35,179 nucleotides of DNA from an uncultured Bacteroidales bacterium (GTDB lineage Bacteria > Bacteroidota > Bacteroidia > Bacteroidales > Paludibacteraceae). Location: NCBI GenBank assembly GCA_947167395.1, contig CAMVHW010000004.1:1-35179 (forward strand), read 5' to 3'. The notes below the pieces were generated by a model. The model searched no databases. It saw only the letters and a program-made list of their open reading frames with translations, and was not told where the DNA came from. Shown here piece by piece: positions 9,905-18,960 of this stretch (positions are counted from its first letter, which is position 1; the number at the start of each line of letters is the position of its first letter). Position numbers and translations under genes: made by a program.

Positions 9905-12700
9905 ATGAAAAAACAGTTGCTTAGTATTGTGCTGCTGACGACAGCAGTATTGGGGTATGCACAACAACCCCTACCTGTGGAAAAAGATGTACGTATAGGT
10001 CATCTTGACAATGGGCTGACTTACTACATTCGTCACAACGAACAACCCAAACAACGTGCTGAATTCCATATTGCGCAAGCCGTTGGTGCAGTATTGGAAG
10101 AAGATAATCAGAACGGTCTTGCCCACTTCTTGGAGCACATGGCTTTCAACGGAACACAGCATTTTGCAGGGAAAGGCATAATCAACTATTTCGAGTCGAT
10201 AGGTGTTAATTTCGGCGGCAATATCAATGCCTATACTTCTATTGACGAGACGGTATATCGTTTGAGCGATGTCCCCACCACTCGCGAAGGTATCATTGAC
10301 ACTGCTTTGCTCGTTATGCACGACTGGGCTTGCGGCTTGCTGTTGGAAGAAGATGAGATAGATGCCGAGCGCGGTGTCATACGTGAGGAGTGGCGCACTC
10401 GCAACACTCCGGGCTATCGTCTTTATTCACGCCTGTTGGGAATGAAATATCCCGGCACTCAATACGGCAAACGCGATGTGATAGGCGACACAGCCGTTAT
10501 CAATAACTTTGAATATGAGGCTCTGCGTGCCTATTATAAAAAATGGTACGGACCTGACTTGCAAGCCATCATAGTGGTGGGTGATATAGATGTGGATCAG
10601 ATTGAGAGAAAGATCAAGGCTCTATGGGCAAATGTACCCGAACGCTCCAATCGAGGCGAAAGACCCATCTACACCGTTCCTTTCCCCACCGAACCGCGTG
10701 TATGTATAGCCACCGACAAGGAAGCACAATCGTCTTCATTTGAGTTCCAATTCTTGCACGAGCAGTTGCCCGTTGCCGTTCAGAAAACAGACTTTTCTTA
10801 CACGCTGAATCTCTGCCACTCGCTGATTACATCTATTATCGACAATCGTTTTCACGAGTTGTCGTTAGAGCCTGACGCTCCCTTTACCGGCGGTGGTATA
10901 GGTTATGGCGAAGTGGTTAAACTGCGTGATGCCTTCATAGGTGTTATCTCACCAAAAGAGGGACACGAGATGGAGTCATACAAGATTCTGTTGGAGCAGT
11001 TGGAGAAGATGCGTCGTTATGGCGTTACTGACTCCGAACTGGAAAGAGCCAAAACCAATATGCTTAATAGTTACGAGCGTTCATATAACAGTCGTGCCAC
11101 ACGCGATAACATCTCATACACTCGCGAATACATCCGCAATTTCGAAGACAATGAGTCTATTCCGGGTATAGAATGGGAATACAACTTTGTTAAGAACGTC
11201 TTGCCCGAGATAACCAAAGAAGACTTAAAGAAGATTATCGATGGTTATATGCACAAGAACCCGATTATCTCTATTGTCGCTCCTGAAAAAGAAGGTGTGG
11301 TTATACCTACTGCCGAAGAGGTATTGGCTATGTTCAACAATATGGATAAGTTGGAAGTATCTGCTCCTGAGGACGAGGCACTGCCCACCACGCTTATAGA
11401 CAAAGCACCCAAAGCAGGAAAGATAAAGAAAACCACAAAGGGCAAAGAGTTTGGCACGACCGAATGGCTGCTGTCAAATGGTATAAGAGTGATATTTAAG
11501 CCCACCAAATTCAAAGATGACGAGATTAGTTTGACAGGTTGGGCAAATGGCGGTACATCAGTTTACGACACCGAAGATCTGCCTTCTGCCATATATGCAA
11601 CAGGCGTGGTTGAGTATATGGGGTGCGGAGAGTTCTCACAGACCGATTTCAACAAGGTTATGACCGGTAAAAGCGCAAGTGCAGGTCTGTGGTTAGGAAC
11701 ATACGAAAAGGGTGTGTCGGGCTATTCATCGGTGAAGGACTTCGAGACTATGCTCCAAATCCTCTACCTTCGTTTTACCGCTCCCCACTATGACCTAAAA
11801 GCGTTTGAGACATGGCAGAACAAAACAGCCAATAGTCTTATCAACCGCGAACTGAACCATAAAGGTATATTCCGTGATTCGGTTAATATGATGGCTTCCA
11901 ACCATTCCGACCGCGTGTTTATACTGACCAAAGACAACCTGTCGGACATCAAACTTGATAAGATGATGCAGATTTATAAGGAGCGTTTCAGCAATCCTGC
12001 CGAATTTACATATATCATAACAGGTTGTATCAATCCTAACGACCAGAAAGTGAAGAAAGCCGTTTGCACATGGTTAGGCGGGTTGAAGACAGATAAGTCG
12101 GCTGATATGTGGGTTGACCAAAAAGTGAGAACCCCCAAGGGCGTTCATAAGAACTATTTCACTCGCGAAATGGAAATCAATCAGGCTACCAATCGCATAC
12201 AATACACTTCTTACGATATTCCTTACTCATTGGACAACGAACTGAATATGGAGATGATAGGTCGTGTGCTTTCCACTCGTTATTTGGAGTCTATCCGTGA
12301 GCGTGAAGGCGGCAGTTATGGTGTCGGTTGCGGCGGTTGGATGGATCGTCTGCCGGTAGAGAGAGCCGTACTGGTTATGCAGTTTGATACCGACCCTGAC
12401 AAGCAGGAACGCCTGATGGAGATTATCCACGAGGAGGTGATGGAGATTGTTAATAACGGTCCGTTGGCTTCCGACATACAAAAAGAAAAAGAGTCAATGC
12501 TGAAAGACTATGCGGAAAATCTGGAGAAGAACTGGTGGTGGACAAGTGCTATCAAGAACCATATTAAGTACGGAGAGAATGAACTGACCGACTATCGTCC
12601 TGCCGTTGAGCGTATAACCGCAGAATCCGTTCAAGCACTGCTCAAACAGTTGGTGGAAGCAGGTAATATGTTTGAAGTAGTTATGTCTCCCGCACATTAA
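9905..12700 (+). CDS. M16 family zinc metallopeptidase (PqqL-like, two-domain)
   Basis: 931 aa; signal peptide; inverted zinc motif HFLEH in NGLAHFLEHMAFNGTQHF; second M16-like domain from about residue 510. Confidence 0.93.
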   Translation: MKKQLLSIVLLTTAVLGYAQQPLPVEKDVRIGHLDNGLTYYIRHNEQPKQRAEFHIAQAVGAVLEEDNQNGLAHFLEHMAFNGTQHFAGKGIINYFESIGVNFGGNINAYTSIDETVYRLSDVPTTREGIIDTALLVMHDWACGLLLEEDEIDAERGVIREEWRTRNTPGYRLYSRLLGMKYPGTQYGKRDVIGDTAVINNFEYEALRAYYKKWYGPDLQAIIVVGDIDVDQIERKIKALWANVPERSNRGERPIYTVPFPTEPRVCIATDKEAQSSSFEFQFLHEQLPVAVQKTDFSYTLNLCHSLITSIIDNRFHELSLEPDAPFTGGGIGYGEVVKLRDAFIGVISPKEGHEMESYKILLEQLEKMRRYGVTDSELERAKTNMLNSYERSYNSRATRDNISYTREYIRNFEDNESIPGIEWEYNFVKNVLPEITKEDLKKIIDGYMHKNPIISIVAPEKEGVVIPTAEEVLAMFNNMDKLEVSAPEDEALPTTLIDKAPKAGKIKKTTKGKEFGTTEWLLSNGIRVIFKPTKFKDDEISLTGWANGGTSVYDTEDLPSAIYATGVVEYMGCGEFSQTDFNKVMTGKSASAGLWLGTYEKGVSGYSSVKDFETMLQILYLRFTAPHYDLKAFETWQNKTANSLINRELNHKGIFRDSVNMMASNHSDRVFILTKDNLSDIKLDKMMQIYKERFSNPAEFTYIITGCINPNDQKVKKAVCTWLGGLKTDKSADMWVDQKVRTPKGVHKNYFTREMEINQATNRIQYTSYDIPYSLDNELNMEMIGRVLSTRYLESIREREGGSYGVGCGGWMDRLPVERAVLVMQFDTDPDKQERLMEIIHEEVMEIVNNGPLASDIQKEKESMLKDYAENLEKNWWWTSAIKNHIKYGENELTDYRPAVERITAESVQALLKQLVEAGNMFEVVMSPAH

Positions 12701-12710
12701 ACACAACCTG

Positions 12711-13721
12711 ATGACACATCAAGAAATTATATTGCCCATTGAGAGTGATATAAGAGAAGTCAGACAACTCTTGGAGAAGGAAATGCGCCTTCCCCAAGAG
12801 TTGCTCTCTATACAAGGCATAGAGAAACCGGACAATAGTCTGCTGACGGAGATTTTGACGTATTTATTTACCACGGAGGGCAAGCAACTGCGTATGCAGT
12901 TGGTGTTATTGGCTGCCGCCATTTGTCACGGAGTGAACGAAAAAACCAAAGGTACGGCATTAGCCATAGAGATGTTGCATACAGCCACCTTGGTTCACGA
13001 CGATGTGGTGGACGACTCGCCTATTCGCCGAGGACAAGCCTCTATTAAAGCCCGTTGGAGCAATAAGATTGCCGTCTTGGCAGGCGACTATCTTCTCTCG
13101 CGCGTTATAGAGATAATAGGAGAATTAAGAAACGTCAAGATATGGCAAATAATAGCCCGCTTAGGCAGAGTGTTGGCACAAGGCGAGTTGTCGCAGTTGC
13201 ATAGTAATCGCAGTATGTGGATAAGTGAGGAAGAGTACTACAATGTGATAAGTCAAAAGACCGCCTCTCTGTTTGCCGCTTGTATGGAAGCGGGAGCCGA
13301 GTCGTCAGGTGCATCAATGAAACAAACTACCGCCTTACGCAATTTCGGATGGAATTTGGGTATGTGCTTTCAGATGAAAGACGACGTACTCGATTACTCT
13401 GACAATGAGCAGTTGGACAAGCCCACTATGAACGACCTGCGTTCGGGCAATGCCACTCTGCCTCTGCTTATAGCCTTACAACGAGCCGCCAAAGAGGAGG
13501 CTGACTATATACGCCTACTGGCTGAATCGCCATTAGATAAAAAAGGCGAGGAAACGATACGCAGTTTCGTTATGCGCTACGAAGGAGTGCAATACGCTTA
13601 TCGCCAAATGAATAAGTATCGTCAGGAAGCAATTAAACTCTTGGAATCCACCTTCCACGATTCGCCTGTTCGCAGAAGTATGTCAGGCATTTTGGAGTAT
13701 GCTATACAACGTATGCATTAA
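12711..13721 (+). CDS. ispB: Polyprenyl (trans-isoprenyl) diphosphate synthase
   Basis: 336 aa; both Asp-rich motifs: LVHDDVVDDSPIRRG and MKDDVLDY. Confidence 0.9.
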   Translation: MTHQEIILPIESDIREVRQLLEKEMRLPQELLSIQGIEKPDNSLLTEILTYLFTTEGKQLRMQLVLLAAAICHGVNEKTKGTALAIEMLHTATLVHDDVVDDSPIRRGQASIKARWSNKIAVLAGDYLLSRVIEIIGELRNVKIWQIIARLGRVLAQGELSQLHSNRSMWISEEEYYNVISQKTASLFAACMEAGAESSGASMKQTTALRNFGWNLGMCFQMKDDVLDYSDNEQLDKPTMNDLRSGNATLPLLIALQRAAKEEADYIRLLAESPLDKKGEETIRSFVMRYEGVQYAYRQMNKYRQEAIKLLESTFHDSPVRRSMSGILEYAIQRMH

Positions 13722-14333
13722 ATCTTCGCGTTGAGCAACATCGGCTATCGGCTCAATACATTCAGACATAAAAGAAAGTACAAGCATATCGCGGGCTTCT
13801 GAAAAAGACAGCCCGCGTTGTTGCATATAGAAGAGAGCGGACTCGTCCAACTGACCTGTGGAAGAACCGTGAGAAGCCTTCACATCGTCAGCGTAAATCT
13901 CAAGACAGGGACGAGTTCGGATAGTTGCTGTATTGCTTAATAATAGATTACGATTGCTCTGTTGAGCATCTATATGTTGAGCGTTGGGAGAAAGAACAAC
14001 ATCTCCTGCAAAGTCTCCTTTTGCCTCGTCAGTGAGCACATACCTGATAATCTGACGAGAATAACCATTGCCCACTGCGTGAACAATACGAGAGGTGAAA
14101 TGCTGACGATAACGACCACGCAAAAAAGAAAGAACATAAATCTCCGTCCTACAATCCTCTCCTTTTTGCTCCACATTAACACGGAATCTGTTCTCCCCCT
14201 CTATATTGCTGTAATCAATAAAGAACAGACGTAAGGCAGAACCTTTCTCTTGACGAAAAAGCAAGTCTTGGGATTGAGGATTGAGAAAAAGAAAATCTCT
14301 CTTTTCTTCACTATTTATTATATGTTCAACCAT
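13683..14333 (-). CDS. sufD: Short SufD-like Fe-S assembly protein (C-terminal half only)
   Basis: 216 aa; NAQHIDAQQSNRNLLLSNTATIRTRPCLEIYADDVKASHGSSTGQLDESALFYMQQRGL is the SufB/SufD core signature; immediately downstream of sufC with a 16-nt overlap. Confidence 0.85.
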   Translation of the reverse strand: MVEHIINSEEKRDFLFLNPQSQDLLFRQEKGSALRLFFIDYSNIEGENRFRVNVEQKGEDCRTEIYVLSFLRGRYRQHFTSRIVHAVGNGYSRQIIRYVLTDEAKGDFAGDVVLSPNAQHIDAQQSNRNLLLSNTATIRTRPCLEIYADDVKASHGSSTGQLDESALFYMQQRGLSFSEARDMLVLSFMSECIEPIADVAQREDLMHTLYSILQNA

Positions 14334-15067
14334 TCGTAGCCTTTCTCTTCCAACTCTTTTGCCAATTCTTTGCCACCGGAATAAACAATCTTTCCGTTCG
14401 CCAATACGTGAATATAATCAGGAACGATATAATCGAGCAGGCGTTGATAGTGAGTAATCAACAAACAGGCATTATCTTCTTTATGCAAGGCATTGACTCC
14501 GTTGGCAACAATACGCAATGCGTCTATATCCAAGCCCGAATCTATTTCGTCCAATATACTCAAACGCGGCTCAAGCATTGCCATTTGGAAAATCTCGTTC
14601 TTCTTTTTCTCTCCTCCCGAAAAGCCTTCGTTAACTGAACGGTTATTGAGTTTGTCCGCCATCTCCACCAACTGCTTTTTCTCGCGCATAAGTTTGAGGA
14701 AATCGGTGGCAGCAATAGGTTCCTTGCCTTCGTAAGCACGCTTGTCATTAAGTGCGGCACGCATAAAATTAACCATACTCACACCCGGAATCTCCACAGG
14801 GTATTGAAACGAAAGGAACAAACCTTCTCTTGCCCTTTGTTCGGCAGGCATAGACAACAGGTCTTTGCCTCTGAAAACGACCTTACCCTGTGTTACCTCG
14901 TAAGAGGGATGACCTGCCAAGACAGCACCAAGAGTGGATTTTCCGGCTCCGTTAGGTCCCATAATGGCGTGTATCTCACCTTCACGAATAGTAAGGTTAA
15001 TACCCTGTAATATCTCTTTACCCTCAATAGAGGCGTGCAAATCTTCAATATGAAGTAACTCGTTCAT
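14318..15067 (-). CDS. sufC: Fe-S cluster assembly ATPase SufC
   Basis: 249 aa; Walker A GPNGAGKS, SGGEKKKNEIFQMAMLEPRLSILDEIDSGLDIDAL. Confidence 0.97.
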   Translation of the reverse strand: MNELLHIEDLHASIEGKEILQGINLTIREGEIHAIMGPNGAGKSTLGAVLAGHPSYEVTQGKVVFRGKDLLSMPAEQRAREGLFLSFQYPVEIPGVSMVNFMRAALNDKRAYEGKEPIAATDFLKLMREKKQLVEMADKLNNRSVNEGFSGGEKKKNEIFQMAMLEPRLSILDEIDSGLDIDALRIVANGVNALHKEDNACLLITHYQRLLDYIVPDYIHVLANGKIVYSGGKELAKELEEKGYEWLNI

Positions 15068-15079
15068 TTAACTCAATTT

Positions 15080-16069
15080 TTATTCTATAACCTTCATCAC
15101 CACTTCACCCACGGCTTGCAGTGTCTCACGGCTTATATTGTTCATATTATCGTCCTGCGTATGCCACCAATGAGGAAAGCCGGTGTCACTTTGACTATTA
15201 TAGTGAATTATGTCCACGCAGGGGATTTTGGCTATGGTGTTGATATAATAGTGGTCATCCACTATCGGGTACTCTTTTTGCGAGGAGAAACGATTGCCGT
15301 GCCCTAACTGATTAGCCACACGCCATATCTTCTCCACATAATTGTCAGCATATTGCAACGAATAGTACTCTTTTGGAAATACGGCATCCGCAGCCCCCAC
15401 CATATCGAGCACGATACCGAATTGGTACTTCTCGGGACGAATATGTCGCCATTCCGACCATAACTGCGAGCCTAAACAGAAGGTGTTTTCTTTTTGTGTC
15501 CCCGTATAGAACGATGGTGTCCCCATATCTTCACAGTCAAAGAGAATAATATCCACTCCGTGATTAAGGGTTGAGTCTGCTTGTTTCAGTCCTAATTGTC
15601 TTGCCACTTCAAGCAGTACTCCGACACCGCTTGCCCCATCATTGGCTCCGTCTATCGGAGTGAATCGCTGCTCATAGAAAGGCTCTTCATCGCTCCAAGG
15701 ACGAGAGTCATAATGGGCTGCAAGCAATATACGATTGTTAAGATTGCGGCTGCCGAAATGAGCCGTTATGTTCACCACCGGCACTTCCTCATCGTTATAA
15801 TCACTCATCATTCCTCTCTGCACTTCCACCGAACCGCCCATACGCTCCAAGGTCTGCCTCAACCATTGCTGACACGCTTGGTGAGCCATAGACGACGGAA
15901 CACGAGGGCCGAACTGTACTTGCGTCTGTATATAAGAATATGCCGAATCGGCATTGAAAGACGGACGTACAGGCTCGGTCTTGGCGGTCTTATGACAAGC
16001 CGACAAACCTATACCCAATACGAGTAGAAGAAAAGTACGGCTGAAGGATAGGAACAACGAGCGAAGCAT
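15080..16069 (-). CDS. M28-family / glutaminyl-peptide cyclotransferase-like lipoprotein
   Basis: 329 aa; lipobox-like LSAC; metal-site motifs AAHYDSRPW, DGANDGASGVGVLLE, DCEDMG, DDHYYINTIAKIPCVDIIHY. Confidence 0.88.
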   Translation of the reverse strand: MLRSLFLSFSRTFLLLVLGIGLSACHKTAKTEPVRPSFNADSAYSYIQTQVQFGPRVPSSMAHQACQQWLRQTLERMGGSVEVQRGMMSDYNDEEVPVVNITAHFGSRNLNNRILLAAHYDSRPWSDEEPFYEQRFTPIDGANDGASGVGVLLEVARQLGLKQADSTLNHGVDIILFDCEDMGTPSFYTGTQKENTFCLGSQLWSEWRHIRPEKYQFGIVLDMVGAADAVFPKEYYSLQYADNYVEKIWRVANQLGHGNRFSSQKEYPIVDDHYYINTIAKIPCVDIIHYNSQSDTGFPHWWHTQDDNMNNISRETLQAVGEVVMKVIE

Positions 16070-16074
16070 AGGGA

Positions 16075-17031
16075 TTAGCGTATATTAAGTTCGCTTATGG
16101 AGCGATGTTCCTGTATGGCAAGGATAGTTTGCGCAATCGGTTCGGCTATGCTTACCACTTTCACTTTCGGGCAACGAGCGGTATCAAACGGGATAGTGTC
16201 GGTGAAGACCAACTCTTCCAAACGGCTGTTCATTATGCGTTCGCAGGCATTGCCGGACATTATACCGTGAGAAACAACGGCACGAACCGATTTGGCACCG
16301 TTCTCTATCATCACATCAGCAGCCTTACACAGTGTACCAGTTGTATCTGCCATATCGTCCACGATAACCACATCTTTACCTTCCACGTCACCTAAAACGC
16401 GCATCTCGCTAACCTTATTGAAGTCAGGACGGTGTTTATAGCAGATAACCATAGGCACTTCCTTATCGGTTAATACATGCAGTTTCTTGCAGAAAGCCGC
16501 AGCACGCTTGGAACCACCCACATCGGGAGAGGCAACTATCAGGTTCTCCAAATTAAGCGACTCAACATAATTAGCCAGTGTGTTGGCACCATAGAGATGA
16601 TCGACTGGTATGTCGAAGAAACCTTGTATCTGGTCAGCATGCAAATCAACGGTGATAACACGGTCTGCACCTGCCGTTTGAAGCATATCTGACACCAATT
16701 TGGCACCAATACTTACTCTGGGTTTATCCTTTCTGTCTTGACGTGCCCAACCAAAATAGGGGGTAACGGCAATTACTTTGTACGCACTGGCTCTTTTGGC
16801 TGCATCAATCATCAGCAGCAACTCCATCAGGTTGTCGCTCGAAGGACAGGTAGATTGAACCAAATAAACAGACTGACCACGTACAGACTCGTCAAAAGAA
16901 ACAGCAAACTCACCATCGGAGAAACGATCAACACGAATTTTGCCTAATTGACAATTAAGATACCGGCAGATACGTTGGGCTATATCTTGTCCGCGACTAC
17001 CTGCAAACACTTTGAAAGGACTTGCTTCCAT
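16075..17031 (-). CDS. prs: Ribose-phosphate pyrophosphokinase
   Basis: 318 aa; VDRFSDGEFAVSFDESVRGQSVYLVQST, VTVDLHADQIQGFFDIPVDHLYG, VIVDDMADTTGTLCKAA. Confidence 0.97.
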   Translation of the reverse strand: MEASPFKVFAGSRGQDIAQRICRYLNCQLGKIRVDRFSDGEFAVSFDESVRGQSVYLVQSTCPSSDNLMELLLMIDAAKRASAYKVIAVTPYFGWARQDRKDKPRVSIGAKLVSDMLQTAGADRVITVDLHADQIQGFFDIPVDHLYGANTLANYVESLNLENLIVASPDVGGSKRAAAFCKKLHVLTDKEVPMVICYKHRPDFNKVSEMRVLGDVEGKDVVIVDDMADTTGTLCKAADVMIENGAKSVRAVVSHGIMSGNACERIMNSRLEELVFTDTIPFDTARCPKVKVVSIAEPIAQTILAIQEHRSISELNIR

Positions 17032-17071
17032 AGTAAATAAGATTTTTGAAAAAGTTTATTTATTTGAACGT

Positions 17072-17103
17072 GCAAAAGTATGGTGTTTCACAAACCTATA
17101 CAA
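17072..17103 (-). promoter_or_regulatory. Bacteroidetes-type promoter for prs
   Basis: Minus strand TACTTTTGC (17080-17072) with TTG at 17103-17101, spacer 20. Confidence 0.55.
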
Positions 17104-17133
17104 CAGCGATTCTCACTTTTTTTTACGAACAAA

Positions 17134-18936
17134 TCATAGTGTTACCTTAATTGTGGCTTTGGGCGAAATACCGGGTTGAACAATACCACCGTAACAATAG
17201 TACTTCGCGTTAGTCATATTAGTGCAGCCAAGCGAAATGTACATCATACTGTTTTGATAGAACAGATTCCCGTCCAAAAGCCATACAGGCTCGTAGGGCA
17301 ATACCTGTCCGTCTTTGGTATAACTTCCTTCACGATTTTGCCAAGTCAATGACCACGAAGCACCAAAGCCTTTATATATCCGGTGATCCAATCTAACTAC
17401 CAACTTATGACTCAAATAGTCCAAATACATAGATTTGGTCAGGTCAACATTATTCAAAAACAGATGGTTATAAGCGTACGATACTTCGGCATGAGTAATC
17501 CACGGCTTACTGATATGGTCAAGCGGACTGACCAGAGGTTTGTACATAGCCGACAGACCACATCCGGCAGCGTCCAAACCTGATATATTGGTCGCATAAT
17601 ACAGACCGTCGTCTTTTAGTTGCCAGTCGATTATATCTCTGCCGAAACGATAGAAACCATTGGCACGGAAGGTGAGATATGACCAAGTATATTGAGTTCC
17701 CAAATCAAGCGTCCAAGAACGTTCAGGCAAAAGGTTGACATCACCTCGCTGAATACCTGCGTGATAGTAAAGGTCGGTAAATGAAGGCAACCTGAGTGAA
17801 CGCAATACGTTTAATGACACTTGTCCCATAGGAGCATAGCGATAGGATAAGGACAAATCTCCACGCCAGTGATTGCCCGACATATTGTTCCAACTGCCTT
17901 GTGCGCCTATACTTGCGTTCAACTTTTCGTAGTTGAACGCCTGTCGCAGCGAATAATTGATATTCAGTCTGTTCTTACCAAGCGGAAACAAGTGTTTACC
18001 CGATAAAGAATCCCCTAATCCTGTTGATAGTATATTCTCGTTGCGAAGTTCCACTCCGACTTCGGTACGAGAGAAGGCGGTTTTATAATTACCCCATACG
18101 GAAGCCGCAGCCGTTTGCGACAAGTGTTTATTGCCTCCTGCCGTTTGCCCTCTATGCCATTCATATCGGTCGTAGTTGGCTCTATATGATGCTTGTGCGT
18201 CCAATCCCCATGCGTCCCAACGATGCTGATAACGAGCAGTAAGGAAGGCTGTTCGCGTAGCGTCAAACTGGTCTTGTGAGGCTAACGAATAGAACGAGTT
18301 GGCACCGGCATCCTTGTATTGACTACCCGCTTGCAGTTCCACGCCGTGAACATTAGCGGCATAATAGAGATTGGCAATACGATAGTCTGTATTGGATATA
18401 TAACCATTGGATTGATTATATTGAGCGGACGCGACATGCCAATGTCTCTGCCTTTGCCATTGACCTGTCAGGGTAGTGTTCCATAGTCCGAACCTACCGC
18501 CTGTCAGTTCTGCCGTATAACGATTATGGCTCTCTATACTGTCCGGAAGGCATGTTCTCGGTCGAGTGATGATGTTTATTGCCCCTTGCCTTACTTCCAC
18601 TTGGCTGATTATCTCGACCGAAATAGGTATATTGAGTGCATAGTGACCTGTTTGCGGGTCGGAGAGATTAACGCCGTTGATATACACCGCCACTTGGTCA
18701 AACGAACTGCCGTTGATACTCAAATCGGCTTGAACGCCGTTACCTCCGCGAGTGCGAAGGTCAATGGAAGGAAGATAAGTGAACAGGTCATTAACCGACT
18801 CTATGGGCAGATATTGCAACTCTTGCCCGCTGACAGTATAAATAAGTGAATGACCCTCTGCCTGCTGCTCAGGAGATTGAGCAGTAACATTGACGGTTGG
18901 CAGTTGCAGCCAACCTAATAAGAAAAGTAACAGCAT
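17134..18936 (-). CDS. TonB-dependent receptor (BtuB-like) with shortened plug
   Basis: 600 aa; plug motifs LPIESVNDLFTYLPSIDLRTRGGNGVQADLSINGSSFDQVAVYINGVNLSDPQTGHY, QVEVRQGAINIITR; C-terminal beta-barrel. Confidence 0.9.
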   Translation of the reverse strand: MLLLFLLGWLQLPTVNVTAQSPEQQAEGHSLIYTVSGQELQYLPIESVNDLFTYLPSIDLRTRGGNGVQADLSINGSSFDQVAVYINGVNLSDPQTGHYALNIPISVEIISQVEVRQGAINIITRPRTCLPDSIESHNRYTAELTGGRFGLWNTTLTGQWQRQRHWHVASAQYNQSNGYISNTDYRIANLYYAANVHGVELQAGSQYKDAGANSFYSLASQDQFDATRTAFLTARYQHRWDAWGLDAQASYRANYDRYEWHRGQTAGGNKHLSQTAAASVWGNYKTAFSRTEVGVELRNENILSTGLGDSLSGKHLFPLGKNRLNINYSLRQAFNYEKLNASIGAQGSWNNMSGNHWRGDLSLSYRYAPMGQVSLNVLRSLRLPSFTDLYYHAGIQRGDVNLLPERSWTLDLGTQYTWSYLTFRANGFYRFGRDIIDWQLKDDGLYYATNISGLDAAGCGLSAMYKPLVSPLDHISKPWITHAEVSYAYNHLFLNNVDLTKSMYLDYLSHKLVVRLDHRIYKGFGASWSLTWQNREGSYTKDGQVLPYEPVWLLDGNLFYQNSMMYISLGCTNMTNAKYYCYGGIVQPGISPKATIKVTL

Positions 18937-18960
18937 ATAATAATAATTTTCAGTCCCTTC

